Source: Prosopocoilus inquinatus (taxonomy: Eukaryota; Arthropoda; Insecta; Coleoptera; Lucanidae). Taken from it: DNA of 64,000 nucleotides. Below are positions 54,040-64,000 of this stretch, in pieces; position 1 is the stretch's first letter, and each line of letters opens with the position of its first letter. The stretch lies in assembly GCA_036172665.1 (NCBI GenBank), contig CM069872.1, positions 39,790,101 through 39,854,100 on the forward strand, read 5' to 3'. The translations under genes and the position numbers were made by a program. The notes beneath the pieces were generated by a model. It was not told the origin of the DNA, ran no database searches, and saw only the letters and a list, made by a program, of their open reading frames with translations.

Positions 54040-55235
54040 TACTTAGTATTCCTTTCGCGAATTTCTGTTTTTTTCCCCAATTTTCATTATTTCTAAGCAT
54101 TTGCGTATTAAATTGTAGCGTGTCTTCAAAGATGTGACGATATCTGCACATTGGTGAAGCTGTTTTCTTTATTTGATACCTTTAGGTTTCAAAGGCACCA
54201 TGGCCACTCAGAAGCTGGGTATTATGATAACGCGTATTCTCGACTACACCATTATTATAAATTGGTGATTAAACGCCGGGTCCATTGACCTGTACTTCCG
54301 TTTGCTCATCTTTGTTGCTAGGTTTCCATAGTGTTTTTTTCTTCTTCATTTTTATCACTTTCCTTGGCAACTCTTTGCCTTTCTCTTGCTAGTATGCCTA
54401 TGGGGATTAGTCTAGCCAGCACCAAGGTGGCTTCCGTAGAGATTGTTTGACGTGCTCTGCTGATTTTCTGTATTTTTCAATTTTGCAGGCTTCGGCCCAA
54501 ATCGGGGCAGCATATAAAATTATAGAATTAACCACTGACCCAAGTAATCTTCTCGTGTTTTCCGATGGTCCATACGTTCTGGGCATGAGTCTCCCTAGGG
54601 TGGTAACTGTCTTCCAGGGTCTATCAGTAGCGTACTTTAACTACTGCACCAAAGCTTAGGTTTTTATCCAACATAACTCACAAGTATTTAATTGATACCT
54701 TTGGCACTATTACATTTTGATTTAACTTGATTTGGATCTAACATTACCGTTTCCGTCCTTTCTCTCGCAAGTTCGAGCTTATTTGCCCTCATCCATTCCT
54801 CGATTTCCGATAATGCGTAGTTAACTCTGTATTCTAGATCTTCCTCATCTCGGACCACGGCTACGACAGCGAGGTCATCCGCGAAAGCCAATAGTTCCAT
54901 CCCTTCCGGTATTCTTAGTCGTACTACTCCATCGTAGAGTAAATTCCACAATATTGGATCCAGCACTGAGCCTGTGGCACTCCGCATCAAGATTGCTTTT
55001 CCAAACCAGGTTCAATTATTAGGTATCTGTCCTCCAGTTAATTGTGTAAGATGGTGCAGATAAGCAGTAAAGTTCCTTCTCTCTAATTATTTCTTTATCA
55101 GTGGCCCATTCGCAGTATTAAACGCATTTTTAATGTCTATAGCGACTAGGATGGTCAATTTCCTAGTTTCCTAGAGTCTTCCTCATTTCCGATTTGGCAA
55201 TGTCAACCACTCTACCGGACGGTTCTGTGCGGTTG
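54040..55235 (-). pseudogene. R1-like non-LTR ORF2, relic 1
   Basis: Read from high to low coordinates: motif A LVAIDIKNAFNTA (about 55115-55145); GSVLDPILWNLLYDGVVRL and the catalytic FADDLAVVA (about 54861-54886); EWMRANKLELARERTETVML; LGRLMPRTYGPSENTRRLLG SVVNSIILYAAPIWAEA (54500-54620); TISTEATLVLARLIPIGIL; and the C-terminal LLSGHGAFETYRY zinc-finger region (about 54170-54220). This is the R1-clade order. Frameshifts and stops are scattered throughout. The 5' part of the RT is missing. Confidence 0.85.
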
Positions 55236-55444
55236 TAGGCCGTCCTAGGTCATTCTGGGCTGTTTTGGGCAACCCTGGGCAGTTCTGAACCATAGGGGTT
55301 GTCCTCGGACAGTTCTGTGCAATTGCCTTGAGTTAGGGTTTCAATTAGGGTGGTCAATTAGAGTAGTCAATATTCTAGTTTTGAGAGTCTTCCTCATTTC
55401 CGATTTGGCAATGTGAACCACTCTGCCGGACGGTTCTGTGCGGT

Positions 55445-56330
55445 TCTAGAATATATGTATGTACATAATGCTCTCCCAGTATTCCTCGCTTTCTAATAAA
55501 GCTTCGGCTACATTTTCCAACGTTATGATCAGGTCGCAACTCCTGTTCATATTTTCCCATCTGGACCTTTTTCAGGTAAATGCCGAAGATACCATGTCCA
55601 GTCGCTGCTCGGGTGGTTCAGTGGTCCAGTTCTTGGTAGTTTCTGTTAAACCATTTCTGTACGTTTTTTCTATAAATGCTTTTGTCTAATTCTGTTGCGT
55701 TTTCCAGTTGCCTTGCCATTTGTGAAAAAGGTTCATTCTATCTACCATTTTGTAGGTGCCACCATTCTTGTGGATTTCCATTCTCTCTTCCACCCTGTAC
55801 CTTATTGGCAGAAGGCCCGCTACTGCCAAAATCGCCTCCGTGGGAGCAGTTCTGTACGTCGATGTAACTTTAATGGCCATGGTGCCAAACAGAGGCGGCA
55901 TTCAGTGTTATGGACATTGTTATCGAGGACAGGGTTCTTCTTTTGCTTGCCTTTAGGACCGCCTATGCTTGGCATTACGCGTACCAAAGCTTGGAAGGAA
56001 GCATTAGACTTCTTATACGTTTCTCGTACATGTTGTTGTCATTTTTGATCCTCAATGTATATAAACACATAAATATTTTACGGTCTCTACAACGTGCTTT
56101 CCAATACTTAACTTTAAGGTTTTCAGATTCCTGCTACCAGCCGAGTGAACCATGTCTGCATTTTGGGTTGCCAAAGATAATCCTCTCTCTCCCAAGAGGG
56201 TATTTACCTTTTCAATTTTTCTATCGCCCAGGGAGCTTTCGCTTCCAATAAACTTGGAGTCTTTGCATTTACCACCAGAGCTAGATCATCAACGTAAGCT
56301 ATGGATACTGCGTCTTTACCTAAATCCAAA
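55445..56330 (-). pseudogene. R1-like non-LTR ORF2, relic 2
   Basis: Read from high to low: catalytic YVDDLALVV (56270-56296), GKHVVETVKYLCVYI, VMPSIGGPK, KVTSTYRTAPTEAILAVAGL LPI (about 55800-55890), NGGTYKMVDRM, QKWFNRNYQELD, ATGHGIFGIYLKK (about 55565-55605) and LENVAEALLESEEYWESIM (about 55460-55520). Same clade and orientation as relic 1 but different sequence (YVDD against FADD). The two lie head to tail, with the 3' end of relic 2 meeting the 5' side of relic 1. Confidence 0.85.
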
Positions 56331-57044
56331 TGTCATTGTTAATTGTTGCTTGCTTCCCAGCCAACAATTCTCATAGTACCTTCCTATTTGTTTACACTGT
56401 ACATATATTTGTGTTTGCTCTTTTAATTTTTTTATTCAGCATATCTCCAATTAGCACTGATGAATTTAGCTTAAAATTTGTTAAATGCGTGCACCTGTTT
56501 TAACATTTAACATTTCCCCGTGCGACGCTCATTAAATTTATTTTGAAGTCGATTTCGTTTTTATGTTCTTAAGGATGCAAAAAAAAAACGTTCGCTCTGC
56601 TGTAAATCTCATAAACTTCCTTTGATTAGAGGACGCAGTTAAACTATTTTTGTTGAATGCCGTAGTAGTATTAATAAAAGTCGGCAAACACTCGACCTGA
56701 ACTCTACGTTTGGTTCGATATAATGTGTGCACTCAATTGCCGCAGCTTTGCAAAAACTGTATAGTTTATAGGAATGTCTGGAATTTTCCGAAATGTACTT
56801 ATGACATCGACTATACTTAAGGTTGCCGTTTGCCAATCATGTGTATTGTTACTTATCTAACCAACAAACAACACTTGGTCACGTGGTATACAATCAGTTA
56901 TGAAGACCCTGTACAAGCTGATTTCGATTTTTCTTTTCTTTCTTTGTTTTGCGCAGTCATCCGTACGTGGTTGTCTTTTGGCGTGGTACCATTCTAGACG
57001 AATTGCTTTGTTTTAAATAGCCGGGTCACAATCCGGACATGACA
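56331..57044. other. No gene recognised
   Basis: AT-rich after the R1-like relic; no repeat ends recognised. Confidence 0.35.
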
Positions 57045-57125
57045 TCTTGGTAGGATTCGAACCCACGCTGACGTGTGACATGACTTTCATAGTCGTCTAG
57101 GCTAACCGCTGAGCCACTCGCATGC
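57045..57125 (-). repeat. tRNA-like / SINE head with Pol III A and B boxes
   Basis: The minus strand has GAGTGGCTCAGCGGTTAGCC (A-box-like) and, about 45 nt on, GTGGGTTCGAATCCTAC (perfect T-arm/B box). The acceptor stem does not pair and the anticodon arm is ill-defined, so it is a decayed tRNA or the head of a SINE rather than a working tRNA gene. Confidence 0.6.
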
Positions 57126-57249
57126 TGAGATTCGATTTAAGAATCAACTCTCGAAGTCTTTCAAAAAGTATTTATTTAGTCGTTTTAGGTTGCAATTCAA
57201 GTATGTATGTAGGTCTCATTATGCATGAGATTCGATTAATGAATCCACT

Positions 57250-58140
57250 TAATTACCTTTTAATATTTGAAGTAGGCACTCGCAAGGTGTAACTGTTTCC
57301 GTTTTTGTTTTCTAATGCTTTCCTAGATTTCGACCAAAGTATGTAGGCCTCGAAAAGCTCGACCTGTTTGTAATTACATCGTAATTGCCATTTGAAATTA
57401 AACCACGCTAATGGGATCGCTTCGAGACGAAAGCAAAACGCCTGGTTAATTAGCATTCGCTGAAAGAGGACCATATGGTTGGCTGGCTTTGCGTGCACAA
57501 TATGAGCACAGCAATAAAACCTCGGCAAAACATCAGCAGACCGGTCAGTAGGTGACTTATTTATTAGAAAAACAATGTTCTTTGGCATTTTATCGTCTTG
57601 GAACAATGACTGCATTGTCCGCCTTCTAAACCTCTGTGTAATTACTGTGTAGAACTAATCGAACTGCTAATGAATTGTTTTTTTTTGAAAAATTCTAAGA
57701 AAGAAGATTGCAGAATTGTTCCTGTAGCCTTACAAAAAGTAGTGCATATTCCATGGCAAGAAATGTAATAGTTACTCTTGACCCAACTTACATGGCGCCG
57801 AGCCTAATCACACGAACGTTACAAATTCATTTATTATGGCGGTCAGGACGGTAATGTATGTATATAATCCCATATACATATCTTTGGAACACATTCTGCT
57901 TTCACGCGAGCCGAATGCTAATTGTGCTAACCGAGAGACCGGTTAATCCGATGCGTGGGTAACATATGGAAGCAGAATGTAATTACCACCTTTAGGTCTA
58001 ATAACATCGTCTGTTTATTACCAGATAATCCCGGACGACTTCCTGCTCACTATTTATCTTGCATAATAATTAGATAAAACAGTGCGCAATTAATCGCATG
58101 TAAATATTGATCGGGAGCAGCACTTAGTTGTTTGTTCCAC
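57250..58140. promoter_or_regulatory. Candidate conserved enhancer-like region
   Basis: About 900 bp of balanced composition rich in homeodomain-type sites: CTGGTTAATTAGCATTCG, GTAATTACATCGTAATTGCC, CATTTATTATGGC, GGTTAATCCGATG, GTAATTACCACC, CAGATAATCCCGG. Frames are short (the 120-codon minus frame has no domain). Composition and motif density recall insect developmental enhancers. Confidence 0.35.
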
Positions 58141-60129
58141 TGATGGGAAAATCGCTCTAAATTTCTTGCATTCCGTTATGAGGTGGAAGTGTTTCGAACT
58201 TAGAGGTCTAATTGCTTTTATAAACACAGTAAAATAATGGAACGTGAAAGGATTCTAAAAACAATCCGCCGAAGTGATGCATTAATTTAAATTGTCTCTT
58301 AGTTACTCACTTTTTTCTTGGGATGATTTTTTTATTGACGTATTTACTTTGTTGGTTAGAATTTATTTGTTTAAATATTATTGACAAAAATTACCATTAG
58401 GGGACGGAGTTACAATAAACATTCACTCACCGTTAGTTAGATCTCTCATTCCCTGTATTATTTCTTTCTCTCTCGCTTCCCTGACCGCAACTGGGCGCTG
58501 AGGGTAAACGTCTTAGCTTCCGGACATCGCATTCCAATTCGATAAAGGCCTTGCAAATTACAAGTAACCATATAGGAGTATCTATTCAGTAATATGGAAC
58601 ATTTTACTTACCGAGGCCGTTTTTCGGCCCCGCACACTCTAGCGGCGAATGTAGAAGCTATAGCTCCCCTCGCAATGGTATTGGACACTGGAGAAGCCAT
58701 CCTCGTACGTTGATTTCTTATATTCGCATGCATTAATCCCCATATTCATTTGTGGATATAAAACCCACCCCCTCGATGGATATTAGCGTACTTTGCCACA
58801 AGATCAGTTGATGTCATCGACCGCGCACCACTCTGTACCGGTCCAGCGAGATCGTCATGCCAGACTGTTCTGGACAGCTCAATGCTAATCACCTGATCAG
58901 GAATACAATCAACTGAATTCCTATTCACAATTAGTACAGAGTACAGCTAATTGTCTTGTCGGTACCGTGCTCTTTATAGGTGTCGCTTGTCACTGCGACA
59001 AGCCCCATGATACCGTATGCTGGTACATGATAACATCCTCCAGCCAACGCCCCAGGCCGCTGCCACTAGGACGATATTCTGCTGCCAGAATAACTCCCCA
59101 TAACTTCATGACTCTCATCCCGCATTGCCAATAAACAGGATGTTCGTCCTGCTACTTCTGCCAGAACATACCACCTAAGGTCATATTCCGCAGGTACCTT
59201 TTAAGTCATGCCCGGAAACATACCGCGGCCACCACATATAACATCTCTAATAAACAATCGCCTCTTCCAGGCTAATATATCGCGGTCTGTCCTTGTCAAA
59301 TATCCACTGCACTTTTAACCACACTTGCGGCCCGACTCATTAATGCTTTAAAGCATACATTTATCCTCCGCTCTTACCCTCGGCAGACCAACTCAATCTT
59401 TTCCTTTTCTTTGCCCGCTTGGGCTAAACATACTCCCGTATCATACTACCAAACCAATATCGTAAACAAACATGCTCGTGCTTTATAGAAATATCGAGAA
59501 CTTTCTTAAATTCTGAATTTCCAAAATGTACAACTAGAGCAATTTCTTATAAGAGGAAAATTACGCTCTCAAAACCCGATTTTCCAGATTATTTTTTTAA
59601 GCTTGAAACGCTTTGGGACTTGGAGAATCTTGCTTCCATTTCATCGGTGACTGCTTTGTTTCTAGTTCATAGAAATGTACCTTAAGCTTCATTCATGATT
59701 TCTTCTTCAAAAGGGTCACCACTGTTATAAAAGTTAAACGCTTGGGGATTCCTTAAAAAATCAAAGTGAATTAAATAGGGTGCTAGAAATGGTACCTAAT
59801 TATAATGTTCAAATTTGAAATTACTCTCGTTTATTGTTTCTTTCTAAACGCCAATTGTTTATGAGTTAAACTGATAATCTGATAAAATAATTCATCCCCT
59901 ACCTCATAGTTTAGGGTTTTCTGTGAAACATACTTTGCTTTATGGCATTTCTTAAAATTGCCTGACCTTCTTGTTTTATTGTGCACTTCAACCTTAACTT
60001 AGCTATTCTAATAACGTATGCTACTTCTATTCTATTCTAATAACGTATGCAATATCAATTTTTGAAAAAAATAAAGCTCTTAAACAACTAATAGCAAAAT
60101 TTTTGTTGACACATAAGTGTTAGACATTT
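58141..60129. other. No gene recognised; GC-richer 58490-59480
   Basis: 58490-59480 is C-rich on the plus strand, with a TATAAAA at 58757-58763 and a hairpin GTCGCTTGTCAC..GCGACAAG near 58982. A 60-codon minus frame at 58746-58928 has no domain. It might be an LTR or 3' end of an element. The rest is AT-rich. Confidence 0.25.
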
Positions 60130-60400
60130 GTTCCTGCACCGTAACCATTATCTTCAATTGCGCGCAATTTTCTGCGAACTTGTCTTATTTTTTGATAAAT
60201 AAAAGTATTTCCCGAATCTTCTGAAATATTCTTCCTCCGTAACGTGTTCGTTTTGAGCTTCCTGACTTTTATCATACCACTATTGCCGCATTACTTTTCT
60301 GGCAAGACGTCCCCAAAATTTTTCAATAGGCCGCGCCCTCGGAACATTGGAAGAAAATTTGGAAAGGCTTGAGGCTTCCTGTCTTCTTCTTTTACTTGTG
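60130..60400 (-). pseudogene. Tc1-like transposase C-terminal relic
   Basis: Minus-strand reading gives NVPRARPIEKFWGRLARKVM (the RPIE.FW motif with the last catalytic acid), then FRRFGKYFYLSKNKTSSQKI. It is a relative of, but clearly different from, the element at 23744-24676. No termini were recognised. Confidence 0.7.
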
Positions 60401-60779
60401 TGAGGTTTCTCTATTGCAAAAATCATAAATTATATCTTAAAATTGTTGCTCTCTAAAATTCTCTGTCACGTAGTACCTTTGTGCTATCCTAACAGTGCAA
60501 GGAACCTTAGAAATTGAGACCAACCAATAAAGAGCATTTTATCAGTCTTTTCACATCTTGGCATTTCATGTTCTATTCGTGGTTTATCTAAGGAAACATA
60601 ATTCAGACGGAACATTATAAAAGAAGTTGAATAGAATTTCAAACAATTTCGCTTTTCTTTTCTGGAGATGGAGAACTTAGATGTTTTAAGTAACAAAAAA
60701 AGAAAGATATTTTTAAAGCTTGAAAGTCAGCCTCAATTTCGGCTTAAGATCGAACTTTAATATGGCAAGACTGTAGAGT

Positions 60780-60985
60780 AGATGTGGGGATGGTAGGGGA
60801 AGATGCCAGAGTACAACCTCTTTCTTGCGCGCTTAATCACAACAGCCAATGACAAACGTAACTTTTTTGTGTAACTTCTATGAGATCACACTTGTTTATT
60901 AATGGATTTATTCTTACCGCCGAGTAGTAGAGATACTACGATCTCGCTCTTTTCGGATTTATATGCCCACGTTTGCTGTAGAGCA
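60780..60985 (+). repeat. Uninterrupted copy of the repeat at 44562-45620
   Basis: Contains GATGGTAGGGGAAGATGCC, TTGCGCGCTTAATCAC, GAGATCACACTTGTTTATTA and TATGCCCACGTTTG. It acts as a paralogous empty site for the Mutator-like element. Confidence 0.7.
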
Positions 60986-61156
60986 TTGTTTCTCAATTTT
61001 TTAATTCTAATTCTAATTGTATTTTTTTATTAACATTTGATTACGATTCAATAGCAAAAGTTTCTTTGAATGTAAGTATTTTATTGATTTTGACCGATTG
61101 CAAGCTCTTGTATATCTGAACTGGGAAAATGTACGAACGCATTATTCGGATTCGTA

Positions 61157-61281
61157 TTAAAAAACGATTCAGCGTACTGATCTGCAAAACTATCAGTATG
61201 AGAATGATTTTTCTCTGTGATACACATAAGAAAAACAATTTCTAAACTTTGAATTTTCAGTACGCTGAGTCGTTTTTTTAA
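61157..61281. mobile_element. Small hairpin MITE
   Basis: TTAAAAAACGATTCAGCGTA CTGA at the left mirrors TCAGTACGCTGAGTCGTTTT TTTAA at the right; the loop is about 75 bp. Confidence 0.6.
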
Positions 61282-61558
61282 AGGAAAATGACTCTTAATA
61301 TTTTTCTGAGTGTAATCGAAACCCCCCAGATTAAGAAACAATGCTTTGATAATAACGATAAAATGAATTTATTTGGTTTGATTAAATCAACAAAACATTA
61401 TTGGATAGTATGATTGGAAAAGCTCGACACGAATATGTTTTAGCAGCTTTTATACAGAATCTCAGACAGTAGTATACTTTTCTTTCTAATTTTGATCAGC
61501 TACCATCAGCTCTCTCGACGAACTTTATTTAGAACTTAAAATTATTTTTATTGAAAAT

Positions 61559-61876
61559 TTATGTATGGAAATTTATTTTATCATTTAGATGTCCCTGTTG
61601 CTGGAATTCTTTCAAGCATTGTCTCACAATTTCCATTACGCGTCTACATAAGTCAGGAGTAATGGCTTCAAGCTCTTCCTGGAGACGATTTTTAAGCCGA
61701 ATCAAATTTGCTTGAGGGTTATTGTAAACTCGACTCTTAAGATGTCAATGTTGTGGGCAGACTTCACGAAAGTTTAGGAGGCCGAATATTTTCCAGTTTT
61801 TTCAACTTTCTATATGCACTGTAACTAATCAGGCAATTATGTCTCAACAAGCTAAAATAAAAGTGTAAAATTCTCT
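61559..61876 (-). pseudogene. Tc1/mariner-like transposase C-terminus with CAGGGTG end
   Basis: Minus frame HLKSRVYNNPQANLIRLKNR then LQEELEAITPDLCRRVMEIV and stop at 61559. This is the C-terminal segment after the catalytic core of DUF4817-type transposases. CACCCTG/TA at 61870-61878 is the 5'-side terminus, so most of the element between terminus and C-terminus was deleted. Confidence 0.65.
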
Positions 61877-62029
61877 GAGACACCCTGTATTTAGTGGTGG
61901 ACTTAAATGTAAATTTGATTTACCAGTTCCATTATTTTAACACCTTCGTTTCAAATAGTGTTTCATTCACTTTTTATTGACATTGACAATTTGATTGCCT
62001 ATTAGATTAATTACTTAATTCTACGTCTT

Positions 62030-62990
62030 TGCGTTTACTAGATAGTGTGGGTTTTCTAGATAGAGATTACTACTCTTTTCACTCCCTCTTATTTTGGACA
62101 AGATATTCCACCTATTTCCTTTTTATATTTTTTCTTCTCTTATTGGTTGTTTTACTACTTTTTCTAAGGTTTGTCGTAGCCAGTTTTTTTTTTCTTTATC
62201 TTCTTTAGGCTCCAGTTTCATACGCTCTTCTGGTAAGATTGTATTGTACTATTCTGTTCAGGTTTATTTCGAAATATTTTATATTAATGAACTGGTCTCT
62301 GAAGACCTCATTCCTGATTTGAGAGTACTTTGTTTTTTCCATGCATCTGTCTTAAAATATTTTTGTTCAGAGTGATACTTTTGTACTTGTGTCTTTTCTT
62401 GTGTAGCGGTATGTTCTCTTCTCTTGGTATTTTCTTGGGTTGCCAACTTCGTTCAAAAAATTTCTTATTATTAGTGCCTTTTCTCCTATTTCTTCAGCCG
62501 TGATTTTCTATCTACCTCACTTTTCCGTTAAATCTTTAAAATAGTATCGCCATCTCTCCATTATTTTGTTTTCCTCCGTGATTATGTTTTCCTCATATTA
62601 TACTCTTTTTTATTTCGTAATTGTTTAGAATAGGTTTACCCGATTCGCCTCGATTTTGTTGAATTTGGCTTTTTGTACTAGGTCTTTGACTTCCTTTCTC
62701 ATAGTTTTATACGTTTTCCTTTGTGCTCAAGTACCTAACTACTTTCAAGACGTTTTCCTTGAAAAATACCTGTTTGCTTTTTGTATCAGTTCATACTAGC
62801 TCTTGTCGTAATTCTTTACCAATCGTATTTGAGTTTTGTCATTTAACTTTTGTTTCCGTTGTCTTACTTTTTTGGTGAGACCTTTCTGTACCTTATATAT
62901 TTTCATTTTTAATTTAATTTACCGGATACTTCCGATTTCTGCTTGTCTTGATGCTTCTCAAATAAGCTTCCGTGTTTATTCTTATCGATA
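62030..62990 (-). pseudogene. Heavily decayed non-LTR ORF2
   Basis: The plus strand is T-rich because the minus strand carries an A-rich, lysine-rich reading. Recognisable are KEVKDLVQKAKFNK and NIITEENKIMERWRYYFKDL TE, the endonuclease-RT linker of non-LTR elements (consensus-like I.TD...VL.RW.EYFE.LL). Many stops. The clade cannot be given. Confidence 0.5.
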
Positions 62991-64000
62991 GACTGTAGGA
63001 GTTAAGACGTTCTTGAACACGACCCCTTTCTCTTTCTCTTTCCAAAGAAAGAAATTGTACATCGCAACTATGTATTTGAAGATGCGATCTCTCATGAAGT
63101 GATATTTAATAATAATTTGCACTTTATTAAGATTACTAAAAAAATAGTGTTGAGCTGAAAAATAGGATTGTAGGCAATGTGGGTAGTAGTATAGAAAAAA
63201 AGTAAAAATATGATGAATGAATGAATGAAAATGAATGAAGGTATTCAGTGCTCTTGACGTTTTTAATAATATATCTAAATTGACGTCAAAAAAAAATGCA
63301 AATAGGCAACCCATCGTACTTTCGTGCACTTTAGTGCACTACAAAAGCACGAAATTATTGTTCCTCTGATTGATGAGTTGCGTGTTCTGAAATCTTAAGG
63401 CGTCATAATTTATTTATGCACTTTTCAGTATGAATTCATTAGCTAGTCTTATTTATAAAATAAAATTTGAAGCAATTCTGTCAACTTGAGAACTATCTGT
63501 TAAATGGGAAGGGATTGTTCTTTCAATACAATTTAAACTGTTTTTCTTTTCAATAAATTTGTTGGAGGTTTACATTTTATCTATTTTAAATATTTTATAG
63601 ATTCTTAAACGTAGGTAAATAAAATACGTGACTAAGCGGCATTGGATGCGTTGCCAGTTAAAGTAAATGTCATAATTTCTTTTTTCTAGATGACAGATAA
63701 GTAGTGATCGGAATCATATAATTTGACGTCATCAATAAGAGTTTATATTGCGTAATTCTTTCCGGAATAATCTGGGAGGGTGGCGTCATACAATTCTGAA
63801 GACTTAGACTGAAGACGATTAAAAATAGCTAAAGTATTAAATAGAAAAGAGTAACGTACTGATTTTTTTATTTATTGTTTTTTTTTCGAACTTATGCGAT
63901 CATCTTTCTTTTATCGATTATCGAGAATATCTCGCATTTTATTCTCCTTTTTTTATTTTTTAAATTTTGTAAAATTCTTTCGTAAATAATTTCGTCGTTT
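62991..64000. other. No gene recognised; GAAT microsatellite at 63214-63240
   Basis: AT-rich end of the window. It contains a short (GAAT)n run, a 115-codon minus frame (62982-63329) without domain and nothing else identifiable. Confidence 0.4.

Noticed and set aside
57045..57125. Functional tRNA gene
   Set aside because: The T arm is good but the acceptor stem does not pair and the anticodon stem is unclear; kept only as tRNA-like/SINE.
58757..58809. TATAAAA with TCAGTT as a promoter
   Set aside because: The spacing of 49 bp is wrong for TATA to initiator, and no gene follows on either strand.
1..64000. CRISPR arrays, operons, rRNA genes
   Set aside because: No regularly spaced identical repeats with unique spacers, no bacterial gene organisation and no rRNA-like sequence. 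The window is eukaryotic.

Overview
The window is AT-rich eukaryotic nuclear DNA, almost certainly from an insect. Three things point there: introns of 55-56 bp, a nuclear copy of mitochondrial DNA with the ancestral insect order ND4(-)/ND4L(-)/ND6(+)/cytb(+) read with TGA=Trp and AGA=Ser, and a repeat load of mariner/Tc1, hAT, Mutator-like, R1-like and CR1/Jockey-like elements. The order or species cannot be fixed from the sequence. Nothing bacterial or viral was found. Almost all listed open frames are transposon relics or chance frames in AT-rich DNA.

Only one host gene could be assembled: a three-exon, 221-codon gene on the minus strand (32451..31675). It encodes a small protein with a signal peptide and a basic C-terminus, and I recognise no family for it. 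Candidate conserved or regulatory stretches with mixed composition lie at 2991-3360, 10140-10540, 19540-20045, 28180-28590, 50930-51260 and 57250-58140.

The most interesting content is a dispersed family of about 310-nt units (941-1296, 7719-7884, 8525-8578, 22592-22803, 33993-34499). Three copies contain a complete type I hammerhead ribozyme fold: CUGANGA core, paired helix II, GAAA, a two-base-pair helix III and GUC or GUA, inside a helix I with an internal loop. One of the three has a dead core. Four of the five copies are flanked by 10-13 bp target-site duplications. Comparing copies shows the unit is joined end to end, as expected from a circular or multimeric RNA. This matches retrozyme-type elements. 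A second, more decayed hammerhead-like family (GAAACGTTGAGTGTT) occurs at 31345, 38446, 40753 and 40970.

Layout. 1-940: unassigned, with a GC-richer island. 941-1877: ribozyme element and a Tc1/mariner relic. 1878-7700: mostly unannotated. 7719-8791: ribozyme-element pieces and MITEs. 10647-13229: two TA-target transposons back to back sharing one TA. 13230-17990: repeats, a non-LTR reverse transcriptase relic and an LTR-like tandem array. 20150-30234: MITEs, Tc1/mariner relics and the third ribozyme element. 30595-31335: Gypsy pol relic split by a small hAT element. 31612-32495: the secreted-protein gene with possible promoter and poly(A) signal. 33704-34674: transposon containing an inverted dimer of the ribozyme element. 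37530-39715: mitochondrial insertion. 39894-42350: foldback transposon abutting a MITE. 44606-45427: Mutator-like element. 47321-51901: MITEs and a degenerate tandem array. 52680-56330: two R1-like relics with a 10-bp minisatellite. 57045-64000: tRNA-like sequence, possible enhancer, further transposase and non-LTR relics.

The elements form a layered record: ribozyme element inside a transposon, hAT inside Gypsy, Mutator-like inside an older repeat, MITE inside a tandem array. These layers allow relative dating.
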